Below, piece after piece: positions 22,391 to 34,649 of a stretch of 64,000 nucleotides of DNA. Position numbers and translations under genes: made by a program. The DNA is taken from the NCBI GenBank assembly GCA_946811695.1, contig OX328131.1, positions 11,999,141-12,063,140 of the forward strand, written 5' to 3'. The first letter of the stretch is position 1. Every line of letters starts with the position of its first letter. The notes beneath the pieces were generated by a model. That model made no database searches and had not been told where the DNA came from. It saw only the letters and a list, made by a program, of their open reading frames with translations. The stretch comes from Gonocerus acuteangulatus. Its lineage: Eukaryota > Arthropoda > Insecta > Hemiptera > Coreidae.

Positions 22391-22551
22391 CTGTTCGCTC
22401 TCTAGCTCGAAGACGAATGGTCCGATTTTGATGAAATTTGGTACAAAAATCCGTCGTCCAATTTGAAAGGTCAAGTTCGTTAACCAGCGAAATCCGCCTA
22501 CCGGAAGATGGCGTTTGGGGCGAAATTCGCGCAAAAAAAATCGTAACGCTT
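21781..22551 (+). repeat. tandem duplication of the family B 5' end
   Basis: Two units (21781-22164 and 22165-22551) each start at the AGCGCGGTTCC end and run through (TA)n to CGTAACGCTTACGTTTT. Apart from (TA)n length they look identical, so the duplication is young. Confidence 0.9.
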
Positions 22552-23590
22552 ACGTTTTTGAGTTCATAAGCTTCTAAGTACTCGTTTTATATGATTCCTG
22601 GGCTAGGAAAACGAATGAAACCATTTTCAAGGCGATAGCTTTAACCGTTTTTGAGAAAATTGGAAAAATATTTTTTGAATACCGTTTTTGGTTTGGGTAC
22701 TTAGAATCATGGGATTCAGTTGAAACTTTATCTGCATGTTCTACTTTCATTAAAACTAATATGTTGAAAGTTTTGTTACGTTTGGAGTTAAGGAAGGGTT
22801 AGAATAAAATATTTTATGAACAGACATGAAAAGTTTTGGGAAGTTCGTATACTTTCATTAATATCTCGAACACGGTTGGGAAATCGTGGTAAGTGGATAG
22901 AAACTATTTGAAAGCTTACTAAATTCTCTACAAAAAAGATTCTAAAACTATTTTTGATTAGGTTATGTCAATCGGAGAAATAAGTGCTTAAAACTTCAAA
23001 TACGTCTGTTTTGTTCTTATGAACGGGTTTTTGTCGTTCTTGTTGTAATTTTTGTCTCTTTCCCTTCGTTTTTTATTGCTTTTTAGTTTTGTAATTTCTT
23101 ATGTTGCGAAAATTTTGTGTGTAAAACAGGATATGAAAAATGAGGCCAATTTTCTGTTGCTAGAAATAATATAAATTTTGGGAACTTTCTTTAATATCTC
23201 GAAAACTGTTGAGAATTTTGGTAAACGGAAGAATACCATTAGAAAGCTTATTAAATGCTCTACATAAAAGGTTCTAATGAAAGTTTTGATTAGGCGATGT
23301 CAATCGGAGAAATAAGAGCTTAAAGCTTTAAAGTAATTGATTTCGCTTATTCAAAGTGTTCTTTTCGCCTGTATTTTATTCCTTGTTATTTTTTAATTGC
23401 TTATAGTTGGATAATGTATTCGAAAATAAAACAGGTTAAGTAAAATAACAAAAACAATTTATTGTTAGAAATATAGATTTCCAAGATTCCAAGACCTTGC
23501 AACTAGCGGGACGGTTTCTTGTGTTGCCGACCCTTCCAGGTCAGATTGTAAATCCTACCTTTCAAGACTGGTGGAACCAAAATATAACTG

Positions 23591-23740
23591 TCAGGGTTCG
23601 GTCACTGCTACTTAATAAAACTACATTTTATCGTAAAAATGGTTTTATTGTGCCGACGTTTCGGCTTGAACTTCAAGCCTTCATCAGGGCTGTAAATACA
23701 AGTAGGACATATTTAACACTAATATATGCACATATCTATG

Positions 23741-23804
<64 letters not shown>

Positions 23805-23983
23805 TAATATATATATATTTATATATATGCATATACACATACACATATACACGCACACATATGTACATATATATGCCCACATACCTACACATATGGGGTA
23901 TGTATTATTAAGTAGCAGTGACCTAACCCGGACAATCCCTACCTTGCATCATCAACGGTCAACGATCTCCTCTCAACAAAATA
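23591..23983 (-). mobile_element. Penelope-like terminal fragment nested in family B
   Basis: Homologous to 270-447. GGTTCGGTCACTGCTACTTAA at the left is inverted at the right (TTAAGTAGCAGTGACCTAAC), with (TA)n between (about 23745-23800). The left part holds a hammerhead; the right part does not. A short direct repeat ATAACTG (23584-23590 and 23984-23990) may be the target duplication. Confidence 0.6.
23648..23692 (-). ncRNA. hammerhead ribozyme motif
   Basis: Minus strand: CTGATGA at 23681-23687, helix II GGCTTG/CAAGCC, GAAA, helix III ACGT, cleavage triplet GTC, helix I GCC/GGC intact. Same family as 304-344 but with helix I restored. Confidence 0.75.
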
Positions 23984-24089
23984 ATAACTGCTTCTATTTT
24001 AATCTTTCGAAATTAGACTAGGGATAAGAACGGAACCGCGCTAAGATGAGGCAGTTCCTGCGAGTCGGACTTTTTTAAATTTGTGTGTG

Positions 24090-24248
24090 CTTAACGGCGT
24101 ATGAACACTTGGGATATTAGCGCCGGGCTATCAGTAGGTTGCCGCCCTTTTATAATGCCAACGGGTCGATCACCCATTCAGGTACTTGTCACGCCCGACG
24201 TTGCTTAACTTCGGTAATCAACGGGACCCGCTGGCTATGGCCGTTGGC
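24090..24248 (-). mobile_element. 5S rRNA-derived SINE (family 3)
   Basis: Minus strand begins GCCAACGGCCATAG, then carries the internal 5S signals ACCGAAGTTAAGCAACGTCG (A box region) and TGAATGGGTGATCG (C box region), followed by a non-5S body with GGCGGCAACCTACTG and the tail GGCGCTAATATCCCAAG. Parts of normal 5S rRNA are missing. The tail resembles that of tRNA-derived SINE family 1. A 5S head with an unrelated body fits the SINE3 type; transcription would be by RNA polymerase III with TFIIIA. Confidence 0.75.
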
Positions 24249-24793
24249 CGTTATTCTTATTAGGTTTGGTTTTAATTTTAGTATTGCCTTAGTGTTCTGA
24301 ATTTAAAATAATAACAACCATTACTTCATATCAATAGTTATTTATTGAATATCCACAAGGACCTATGTATCAATACAAGGTATAAATTTAACTTTTAACC
24401 CTGAATTCTCGATTCAGACCACTATGACACGGCGTAATTTGGGTTTTTTTTTGTGTCATATGTTGAGTTTGTTGATCAGATATGTTTGAATGACAGTAAC
24501 GTCTTAGGTACACCTACATTGGAACCGATCCAATCCGATCCGATCCGATATCCACCGACTGTCAGAAAGAAAACAAACCCAAGCATCTCGACATTGGTCC
24601 CGACCAGATCCGATCCGACGACTCCCGATCCCCACCCGTACAAACATGTTTGTTTCTAGACCGATATCGGACGACCGACGCTTCACCAAATGAGTTTGCA
24701 AAAAAAAGGTAATTTCTCATGGAGTTATTTTTTACTAAACACCTAAAGTACCTACCTACAACTATTTGAACTATTCTTTTCGCTTAATCTTTT
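24249..24793. other. spacer with GATCC-rich segment
   Basis: Contains a short run of CCGATCCGATCC units near 24525-24550. A related, inverted segment (GGGACCAATGTAGGC) lies beyond the LINE at about 26395, so the LINE may sit inside an older TIR element. No gene. Confidence 0.4.
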
Positions 24794-26315
24794 TGTGGTT
24801 CCCTATTCACCTACCCATCACATCATCAATCCTTTAGAGCGCCTGGTCCAATCTCAAGTATCCAACCACCTTCAACAGAATAATCTCCTTTACCCTCTCC
24901 AACCTTCCGTCCGTCATACTCCACTCAATCAGCGCTTAAAAAAATCACCCATGACATTCAAATTGCCATAGATAATTATCTATGAGTTGTTGGTTATAAC
25001 CAACAACTCACTATCCTTGTTCTCCTAGATTTTTCAAAAGCATTTGATACCGTTGACCATCAAATCCTCCTCACCAAACTCCAATCCCTTTCCATTTCCA
25101 ACAGTGCCATAAGCTGGTTTCAATCCTTTCCATCCAATCGATCCCAATACGTCGTCATCCCCGACATTGTGACATTGTGGTCATCCCCGACAGCAATCCC
25201 TCTTGCCCTCTTCCTCTTTCCCGTGGTGTACCCCAGGGCTCCTCGTTATCCCCAACTCTATTTTCTGTTTACATCAATGGTCTTCCTCTTTCAATAGTTC
25301 ATTCCAAGTTCCATCTTTACGCTGACAATACCCAAATCTACCTATCCTTTAAGCCCTCTTTGCTACAAGATACTGTAGACAAGCTGCAATTAGATATTAA
25401 TAATATCAATGCTTGGACCGCAGCAAATAAACTTTCCTTGATTCCGGATAAATCCAAAGCCATTATTACTGGCTCCCAATCTCTCATAAGTTCCACCTCC
25501 CCTTTTCCAGTCCTTCACTTCAACAACATACCTATAGAGTATTGTAAATCAGTTAAAAACCTTGGAATCATTTTTTATCAAACCCTTCCCTGAAATAATC
25601 ATATTTACCAAATTTTCCGTCGATCCATATTTATCCTGAGACAGCTCAACCTCTCCCGCCATCTCCTGCCAACAAAGACCCGTCAACTCCTTGTAACCTC
25701 CCTATTATTCCCCCAGTTTGTATATGGTTGTTTGGTGTACGGTGGACTTTCTAGCGATCTCGAGGCAATACTCAAACGCCTCATGAACTGTTCCATTCTT
25801 TTTATCCTCGGGATCCCCAGAGACTCCCACATATCACATTAATACCAGGAGCTAAATTGGCTATTCCCTCTTTATCGTCGACAGTACCTCCTCGGCTCAG
25901 TCCTTTAACAAATAATTCAATCCCGTAGACCTTCTTATATTTTTGAACTCCTTAAATTTAAATCCTCTGTTCACTCCCGTAACACCCGATCTCGTCTTTC
26001 CGATCTTTATATTCCTTCCCACCGAACAGCAATATTCGAAAAATCATTCGTAACCCGTGCCACCTCGCTATGGAATTCCTTCCCTCTGTTTGTCCGCCAT
26101 CTACCCACCTAGAAACCTTTAAATCCCTACTCTTCCATCACCTTCTATCCCTGTAAGTTTTACCCAATCCCTATTTTTTATTGAAGCTGTACATTATATA
26201 CTGGTAGTATTTATAAGTTTATATATTAAATTCATTATTATTTTGTAATTTCAAAATTATTCCCATGGGACTTGCGTCCCGGAATAAGAATAAAACTTTT
26301 TCATTTCATTTTCAT
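24794..26315 (+). mobile_element. LINE (CR1/L2-like), decayed
   Basis: Reverse-transcriptase coding runs in plus orientation for about 1.3 kb and ends with an untranslated tail (GACTTGCGTCCCGGAATAAG) and repeated TTTCATTTCATTTTCATTT, a short 3' repeat typical of this LINE group. The 5' part with the endonuclease is missing. Confidence 0.75.
24800..26160 (+). pseudogene. LINE reverse transcriptase, broken
   Basis: Motifs in order: FRPSYSTQSALKKI, LVLLDFSKAFDTVDHQILL (catalytic Asp segment), SRGVPQGSSLSPTLFSVYI, LYADNTQIYL, NKLSLIPDKSKAI and a later thumb region with RRSIFILRQLNLSRHL. The active site should read YADD; here it is YADN, losing the second catalytic aspartate. Frame changes or stops occur near 24990, 25165, 25590 and 25840. 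The motif set is that of CR1/L2-like LINE polymerases, which copy their RNA at a nicked genomic target. The longest unbroken part is 25177-25593. Confidence 0.8.
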
Positions 26316-27184
26316 TTAAAGTCTTTATAATAGACGAGTGCTGTTTTTTTTTTTTTTTTTTTCATTTTGAGGTATGATCGGATCGTTCGGCGTCGGGACC
26401 AATGTAGGCACTTACGTCTGCCAACCGGATAGGATCGGGAGAAATAGGGTCCAATATAGGCGCAGCCTTACCGTACAGTACTATCAAGCATGGGTAAAAT
26501 TACCATAATATTCTTTGATATGTTATTCCTTATCATGATCTGAAGGTTATATTTTTCCGGGATGTACCCAAGCTGCTAGAGAGAGGTGTGGCGAGCAGAA
26601 AAGGTTAAGGGTGGTTCCGTAGGAGTGGCCAAGTCGTGAAATGATCTCTCGAAGGTCCTTGGCCAAGACTTTCCGCTTTGCGTTAGATATAATCTCCACA
26701 TTGTCGGGACACGCTTCTCCAGGACCTGGAGGTCTAAGGTTGCATAATCGTGTGAATTCTAGAGCCCCCGGGAGCAAAGTGTGTGTTTATGGATAGTATT
26801 TGATAGGGCTGGTTCGATCCGTTCTCTTGCCTATTATGGATCCTGAGACTATTCTTGTGAATTTGCCCACAAGCTAGGTTTTGTTGGCGGCTGCCTAAGT
26901 AGAGAAGAGCGATCGGGCTGGCGAGCAGACGTCATGAAATATAGAATGTAGAATGACATCATTCCATAAGTTCAAAATCAAGATGCATGACTTCAAGAAA
27001 CTGCGTCATTTCAGCATTTTCCCTTATAATTCATTCATCTGGTGCGATTTGGCATTCCATAACTGATTTTGGATATGGCTTTTTTATCGGAAGAGTCGCC
27101 TTCCTGATGTTAGGCTGTAGTTTACTAGTGCTTCTGAAGAGGAATCAAAATAGATGTGAAACCAGTATGGACATTTCTGCGGAT
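26316..27184. other. no gene supported
   Basis: A minus-strand frame of 76 codons (26547-26777) lies in a less AT-rich stretch but shows no known motif. At about 26985-27010 a fragment (AAACTGCGTCATTTCAGC) resembles the family B 3' end. Confidence 0.35.
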
Positions 27185-27730
27185 GACTCACAGAACTGCG
27201 TCATCTTAGCGTGGTTCTATTCACATCCCTATACCATTGCTAAAGGAATGGAAGCAGTTACTGGTAGGTTTTGATCTTTAGCGGAAAATGTAAAATAAGA
27301 TCGCAAAAAGAAATTTTATTTAAGGCACCACAAGAGGAAACTGGTGGGGCGGAAATGACTCCCCCCACCTTCTCAACGTTCTCGCTACGAAAACACTATT
27401 ACCAATACGATGCGCATTTTCTTACCTTGTATCATTAAAATACTCATTTTAGTGTTAATTGCAATTAAAAAAGTCAACAACCAATTAATACGTTAGTTAA
27501 ACAGAGACCGCGTTAAAAAGAACCAAACTAACAATTTCGAAGCTTTAAAGCCATATTTCTCTGATTAAGATGGCTCCATCGAAAATTACAACTTCTTTTT
27601 CTATATAATTTAGAATGCTTTCGAATGGTCACCTTGTACTTACGACGATATCCCAACCGTTTTTGAGATATTTAAAAAAATAGAATACTAAAATCCGACA
27701 TTTTTTCATGTCTAACGCCCACGGCCATAG
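27185..27730 (-). mobile_element. Helentron-like element, family B, truncated copy
   Basis: The 3' end in minus orientation (GACTCACAGAACTGCGTCATC then TTAGCGTGGTTC) is followed by the family B interior, ending near 27730 without a 5' end. The repeated motif about cells of GATATTTAAAAAA and CCAACCGTTTTTGAG matches other B copies. Confidence 0.65.
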
Positions 27731-27828
27731 CATGGTTGAATGCGCCAGTTCATTCTATATTCCGTGTTATTCTATATTTTCTCCATGGTCACTTAACTAC
27801 TAACTTTGGTCTTTTTCTACCCCCTGGC

Positions 27829-27880
27829 ACTTATTGCTGACGAAGGCTACTAAAGAGTAGCCGAAAAGCCCTTAATACCG
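27829..27880 (+). ncRNA. hammerhead-like motif, degenerate
   Basis: CTGACGA (27837-27843), helix II GGCTAC/GTAGCC, then GAAA. The position 3' of GAAA is not palindromic and no helix I is evident. Probably a decayed Penelope-like end. Confidence 0.45.
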
Positions 27881-28007
27881 ATTTTTACAAAACTCCTATT
27901 GATTTTTTCCTAGTCGAATTCCACCTATTCCCTGACTGGTAATTGCAATGATGTTAAAGTGTTTCGTACTGTCCTGATTATTCTCGTTTTTAATTATGCA
28001 TGTTTAT

Positions 28008-28055
28008 TTTTGAGCTGACGAAGGCTGTCAAAGTGCAGCCGAAATGTTAGCAATA
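28008..28055 (+). ncRNA. hammerhead-like motif, degenerate
   Basis: CTGACGA (28015-28021), helix II GGCTGT/GCAGCC with one mismatch, then GAAA. Helices III and I are unclear. Similar to the motif 178 bp upstream, so the two may be repeated ends of one element. Confidence 0.4.
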
Positions 28056-28109
28056 TAGATTTTTCTGAATATCTGACGTTTTTCTGTTAACCGAATCCCA
28101 ACCATCCTA

Positions 28110-28690
28110 TGACTTCTTCAACGGCTGACTAACTATCTTCAACTCATTTTTATTCATATATATGTGAGATAAAAAAGTAGCATATAACCAGTATGTGTGT
28201 TAAATTCGTTGATGATTTCAGTTACATAACAAAGGTTTTCTTAATTTGTCTCGAAAACGCAATACTCGTTGCATAATTAATTGTTGGAATATGGCTTCAT
28301 GCATTATGAAGAGCGTGTGAGTATGGAATTAGGTTTCTCAAGCTAGGAGTTCCCAGGAAGTGTTTTGCAGAACGGCGGGAGAACTAGCCGTATCTCACAC
28401 CATGGTGATGTAACACCTAAGAATAAGGGAGCTTGGTGTGATACTAGTGTAGTAGGTACGGTCACACCAATTGCGTCAGGATTCGGGTAAGCCAGAATTC
28501 CAGGATATTCTACAGGAGTTTTGTGTAATATATTCACTTCTTGTAGCACATTTTGGAATTAGATTGCACTCCTTTAGGGCGACCACACGGTAAGGATTAC
28601 CTCAATATTTTAAGAGCGCAGTCCATCGATGTAGAACGATAAAACCAATAGATTACCTGTACAGACCTACAAGGCCGCTGGGACTGTGCA
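28110..28690. other. no gene seen
   Basis: Nothing recognised. Confidence 0.4.
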
Positions 28691-28815
28691 GTCCCTGCCT
28701 TGAGGTTTATTAAATTATCACGTGTGTACTAGATCCGTTCAGTCCAAATCTTGAGGCCAAACTGTACAGTCCCTGCCTTGAGGTTTATTAACTTATCGTG
28801 TGTATGCTAAACCCG
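28690..28815 (+). repeat. ~72-bp tandem duplication
   Basis: Two units each contain CAGTCCCTGCCTTGAGGTTT followed by ATTAA and TATC(A)CGTGTG. Divergence is low. Confidence 0.8.
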
Positions 28816-28926
28816 TTTTTTAACGAAAGATCAAACCCAAAAAATAGCTGTTTCTAATCCTTTACTAATGGTACAAGCCATATGAAAGGAATCGCGCTAG
28901 GATAAGGAAATTCCTGCGAGTCGGAT
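28815..28926 (+). mobile_element. Helentron-like family B, 3' end only
   Basis: CTAATGGTACAAGCC, then GGAATCGCGCTAGGATAAGG, TTCCTGCGAGTCGGA and a T run: the family B 3' terminus with mutations in the subterminal repeat and hairpin. Confidence 0.65.
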
Positions 28927-29641
28927 TTTTTTATGCTCGTGTCCCTCAATAAATGCTTCGCTCGATTTCAGAAATCAGTCTTTTGGCAAACATTTGGGAA
29001 AGAGAAAGTATTTTCTTACAAAAAAATATATATATTATTTTTGTTCATACGCCTGAGAAATCATTTTACGAAAATATTTAGAAGCTCTAAAAATGTTATA
29101 CAGAAAGTCATTTGTGCTGAATATTGTGTTAGATGAAAAATGAATGTTATTTTATGTTCAATTATAAAACTTCGTGAATATAACTTCTTTACTCCTAATT
29201 TAATACGTTGGTATGTTTAATTTTATTAGCTTTCATTTTTTTGAAAAAAAAAACACTGAAATCGGTTAAGATTTAGAGGCTTTAGCTTTTTTTGAAACAT
29301 GATACGTCGTTAGGTACAACTGTGCATCGCGTCTAAAGCCACTCCGTACCAATCGTCTTCCCACACTAAATGTTATATATGTATATCCTGAATGAGTAAC
29401 ATAATGTTTCATCGTTGGCCAATTAAATTAAAACATTGATATCCTTGACTAAGAGCTCATCAATTCCTTCCCCTCTTCCCCTCCTACGCCATTGATCGTG
29501 AGGGTGAATGGAGTGTGTGGTCTAGAATTCCTCCTGTTCAGTAATCCGTGACGTATGCGAGCACGGAGGGCTTTCAGGGCTCTCGTTTATTTCAGGAATC
29601 CCGTACAGTCCACGGCCGTCTCATCGGGCCGTTAACCTCTC
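28927..29641. other. no gene seen
   Basis: AT-rich, becoming less so after 29460. Nothing recognised. Confidence 0.4.
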
Positions 29642-30003
29642 TCTCTCCAGCCGGGTCCATACCCAACCTCGTCGGCGGGGTTAGTTCACCCGGGTACATA
29701 CACAACCTCATCGGCGTGGTTAGTTTACCCGGGTACATACCCAACATTATAGGCATGGCTAGTTCACCCGGGTCCCTACCCAACCTCGTCAACGTGGTTA
29801 GTTCACTCAGGTCCGTACCCGACCTCGTCGGCGTGGTTAGTTCACTCAGGTCCATACCCGACCTCGTCGGCGTGGTTAGTTCACCCAAGTCCATACCCGA
29901 CCCCGTCGGCGTGGTTAGTTCACCCAGGTCCATACCCGACCTCGTCGGCGTGGTTAGTTCACCCGGCCCCATAACCGACCTCATCGGCCTGGTTAGATCA
30001 TGT
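29642..30003 (+). repeat. 39-bp minisatellite, ~9 units
   Basis: Unit TCCATACCCGACCTCGTCGG plus 19 more bases. Period 39 is a multiple of three, so a frame stays open on both strands: plus reads VVSSPGSIPDLVG repeats (29548-30015, 155 codons), minus reads ELTTPTRSGMDLG repeats. GC content is far above the surroundings. There is no sign of splice sites, signal peptide or known family, so I treat it as a repeat and not as a gene. Confidence 0.9.
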
Positions 30004-30358
30004 ATTAACCCCTAGTAGTCGCGCTGGTGCACTGAGTGCGCCAAGCCAACATTTCGTATTGTAAGAAATTGCCGGGAAACCCCCAGACGTCAGGTATGCC
30101 AAGGGAAAACCCTACCACGCCTGCTGTGTCGAGTGGTGCTCAACCCTTTCACGCATTCTCAGGTCTACCTTGTCAAAAGTTTGAATAGCTTGATGGCGCA
30201 CGCAGTATTTCGCTCGACCATTGCACGAATCTTGCATTTCAGCTCACGAATGAACATTTGCAGCCCAGAGGAACCCATTCTGTCACTTCCTTCCGATAAA
30301 AAAACAATTTTTGTTAAGAAAATTACCCCCGAAGACAAAGAAAGGGCGATGTCAGGTA
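30004..30358. other. GC-richer stretch, no gene proven
   Basis: Follows the minisatellite. A frame from 30133 runs into the (TA)n tract; the part before it matches no family I recognise. Confidence 0.4.

Positions 30359-30438
<80 letters not shown>
30359..30438. repeat. (TA)n microsatellite, ~40 units
   Basis: Uninterrupted TA tract of about 80 bp, not flanked by a recognised element. Confidence 0.95.
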
Positions 30439-30441
<3 letters not shown>

Positions 30442-31550
30442 GCCAAAATAATGTATAATACATTTAATAAATTTACATGTAAAAAACACGTAAAGCTTGA
30501 ACCAAATTGCATTGAATCCAGTAAAAGGGGACAGGACACTGATTTGTCTGAATAGATCGTAACAATTCTTAGCATTTAATTACCATGCATATTTCTACTT
30601 TTATTTAAATATCTTTTAATGCTAATTTTTTTTAAAAGTGTATTCCAGACATTAATGTTTATATATATTATAATTTTCAGTCTTATTGTAAACTAAATAT
30701 TTTTAAAAAAATAAATGTAGTCACATGCAATAAATTTGTTTAAAAGATAAAATGAGCTTATTTACATTACCATTTACATATCTGTCTACAAAAATGAGTT
30801 AACTACAATAAATAATATAATAGTAAACAAAAACTTAAATAAATAGACTTTTAAAACACAATAACACGAAAATAAACACGATGACGCACAAAGTGCGCCG
30901 CGCGACTGCCCGTGTTCCAACAGTTGGCGCGACTATTGGAAGGTTAGGGGAAATGAAGAGGCAACCGAGAGGAATTTATCTTTATTTGAGGCACAGACCC
31001 TGATTTTTTAAAGGATACCACAGGATTATCTATTTCGGCAAAATACACAATCAGTTGTAAATTTTACTATCTATAATACATTTACTGGAGAGCCGGACAA
31101 TCTAATATTCTAACAAGCTGACTCAAGATTCCACTTTACAGATCTCTTAGGCATATTTGTAACGTTTAAAGCCATCAATTTTATAATCTTCATCCATAAT
31201 CTAGTTGATCAATAATTATTGAGGAATTCTTCCTTGCAAAAAGAACGAACCCCCTTAAGATGTGATCAGACGCCATTGTGTTGTTAAGGAGTCTGCCTGG
31301 GTTAGGCGATGACGTAAACAAGCCATGTGTAAGATCCTATCAGCTGCTACACGTGTAAAGGAATTCCTGTCCATCTAATCTTTACACAGTTACTCCTTAC
31401 ACGCACAGTCTACCCCCTTCATTGCCTATAATTGCAGGAAATGTTTTCCATTATGTCTGCTGAGACTCCGCCGATTAACCTCACTGGAGGAATGTTCCCG
31501 GTGGTGAATTCATGTTATGTACATCTTTTTAGTTATTATTAATTGTGTTT
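30439..31550. other. 1.1 kb, no gene seen
   Basis: Mostly AT-rich; a short GC-richer segment at about 30880-30960 has no recognised content. Confidence 0.45.
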
Positions 31551-32376
<826 letters not shown>

Positions 32377-32405
32377 TTTTATATAGATGTTAGTTCTTTA
32401 ATACC

Positions 32406-32514
32406 GGGGTCTCCCGTGGTCTAGTGGCTAGCGCGCTAGATTCATAAGCGGGAGATGGTGGGTTCGATCCCCACCGGCGCCAGAAATTTTCTCATCTCAG
32501 GGCTGAAAAAAGTA
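32406..32514 (+). mobile_element. SINE family 1, tail-truncated, with target duplication
   Basis: Head GGGGTCTCCCGTGGTCTAGT and B box GGTTCGATCCCCACC are well kept, but the element stops after TCTCATCTCAGGGCTG with a short A run. A perfect 10-bp repeat CTTTAATACC flanks it (32396-32405 and 32515-32524). It therefore inserted as a short RNA without the shared tail. Confidence 0.9.
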
Positions 32515-32524
32515 CTTTAATACC

Positions 32525-33737
32525 AGTTATCTCGTAGTTTATGACATTATCTGAGATTCTAACATTCTAATAACTTAAAATGGGATTTTTAATAAGCATT
32601 TATTATTGTCTTCCTTCAAAAACTATAAAATCTTACAGTTAGCTAGTGTCCATAGAATTCTTATTCCTGGTGGCTCGATATTGCTATTATTTATAGAGTA
32701 GTTATTTAGTGGGAGAAGTTACACTTTTTGGTAGGCTCGTTTTTGGTAAAATATTCGCATTGCTAATGGACACCTTAATGTTATTAGGCTGTGAATACAA
32801 CTATAACTAAAAACTAAAAAACTATGCGGACAGGATAGCTGAGTACCGCTTTTTTTGTACACCAAATAAACTAAGGATAATTTAGTTTCATGACAGTTAT
32901 CTTTACAACCTAAATGCACCAAGTTCATGGTACATTTTGGTAAAAAAGAAACTTATTTTAAAAGCTAGATATAGACATGAGACTTCCTGGATAATACGAA
33001 TTTTTCAGGATTAAAATAAGTGGTATAAACTATTGTTTTACGTTTCACTAAAAACACTGAGATTATTACTCCGTGAGGAAACGGTCAAGAAAAAGGTGTT
33101 CAGTGATCAGAATTATTAATAAAATTGAAAAAAAACTATATTAGAGCAGTATTCTACAAATAATTGGGTACCTATAAAAAATGTTACTTCAAACGCGATT
33201 GCGCCGTTTTGGAGTACAAGACTGGAATTAAATTTTCCCTAATTTTCATAAAAACCCGGGCCCGCAGGACTTGCAGTGCGGGAGGCCCAACGAATAGGGA
33301 CCCGACGGGGCCCCCAACCAAAAATATTTCTGAATACTTTTTAATTTTCTGTCAATGTTAAATTAGCGTAACGTAACGTTTAGTATTATACGATGTGATC
33401 GGGTACTTCGTAGCACTGCACTGATTGGTGCGGGTAGGGGGGGCGTCAAAAACTGTTACGCCACTGTCTAAACGGTAAAATACAGCACCTTGAAAGTCCA
33501 GTAGTTTGTTATAATAATGTTTTATGCCGATTTTTCTAACACTAAGCGGATGTAAAGACATTTGTTAAAAACTTTCATGATGATGAGCAACTTCACCAGC
33601 ATCAATTCTTCTTGGATTGCTGATATCATCTGTGAAAGAACAAGCGTAAATGGATTTTCTTCCGCTAAAAGCAAACGAGCTCCATAAGAAGAGCCTGTAA
33701 ACTGTAAGATGTTACTATAGTTGAGTAACGGGTGCAG
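32525..33737. other. 1.2 kb, no gene seen
   Basis: No family-like frame or repeat boundary seen. Confidence 0.45.
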
Positions 33738-33812
33738 TATGGCGAGGGTGGTATGGCGAGGGTGGTATGGCGAGGGTGGTATGGCGAGGGTGGTATGGCG
33801 GGGGTGGTAAGT
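33738..33812 (+). repeat. 14-bp minisatellite, 5 units
   Basis: Unit TATGGCGAGGGTGG repeated five times; the last has GGGGG in place of GAGGG. Confidence 0.9.
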
Positions 33813-34049
33813 AGCTAGTATCGGGATAACGGCCTCCACTCTATATCCGTTAGTTCTCACACTATACCGTCAGATTCTACGGCAAGTACCTTGTAAACAA
33901 ACACTTCTCTATGGAGTCCAACGGGGTTCTATACTAGGTCCGCTAGTTTTCATTCTACAGAAAAACGAAAAACTTCCTCTGACTTATATTGATAGAGGAA
34001 TGCAGTGGGTATATAGAAAATACTTTTGGGGGCTGAGAGCATTTTGGGG
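33813..34049. other. no gene seen
   Basis: Nothing recognised. Confidence 0.4.
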
Positions 34050-34235
34050 GGTATGGAATACTAACAATCTAATACTTGGAGTAGTTAGCCAACTAAAACG
34101 CTATTACACCCAAAATAAAGTATTTTTTTCTGAACTAAGTGGTCATATTTTATTTATTTTTTAAGGCTTTTAAGACGCATATTTAGCGATTAATTCAAAA
34201 TTTCGGGGGGGGGGGGGGGTGCTGCCCGCTCAGAA
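34050..34235 (+). repeat. dispersed repeat family E, copy 2
   Basis: GGAATACTAACAATCTAATA, TTAGCCAACTAAAACGC, TTTTTAAGGCTTTTAAGACG and a run of about 14 G match 53376-53530 and the inverted copy at 10735-10925. Confidence 0.6.
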
Positions 34236-34649
34236 CCCAGAATTTTAGCTTGGCAACCGTTGTCTTAACTTAGTTGAAGTTTGGGCGTTGTAAAAAGCAG
34301 GATTTCTGCATTTCTTACGTATTATACGTATTATTTGTTTATGGTTTAAACAAACGAATATGGAATATCAAGTTGAGTAAAGGACGGGCATTTCCGACAC
34401 ATTTTACTGTTCGTGTTAAAAGTTGGTGAAATTTATAGGAATGAAGCTATTGCACAAAAGTGGTATTTCCGCTACCACAAGGTTGGCAGAAAGTCATAGA
34501 TTGTGGGAGTGATACTTATGCATCAACTCAATATGTACAAGACAATTTATGACGATTGCAGCCGTAAATTTTGTTTTACTGGTTAATTACGAAGCCCTCA
34601 ATCAAAGTCGATGGTTGAACACTTTTGCTTAAAATGCATTAATACCGTT
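34236..34649. other. no gene seen
   Basis: Nothing recognised. Confidence 0.4.

Larger units (their letters stand above)
21781..24070 (+). mobile_element. Helentron-like element, family B, copy 1
   Basis: Sequence is unlike family A but the design is the same: 5' AGCGCGGTTCCTCCC with an adjacent complement (palindrome), a conserved block, (TA)n, and CTCGAAGACGAATGGTCCG. The 3' subterminal inverted repeat is GGAACCGCGCT, followed by a mini-hairpin GCAG-TTC-CTGC and the terminus GAGTCGGAC, then T. The 5' ~382 bp are present twice in tandem. The interior has imperfect repeats around GTCAATCGGAGAAATAAG. It is interrupted by a Penelope-like piece (23591-23983). No coding capacity. Confidence 0.7.

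Noticed and set aside
24150..24248. Functional 5S rRNA gene
   Set aside because: Only parts of the 5S sequence are kept, with internal changes, and it runs into a SINE body and tail.
26547..26777. 76-codon minus-strand gene
   Set aside because: Located in a less AT-rich stretch where such frames are common; no domain or family pattern seen.
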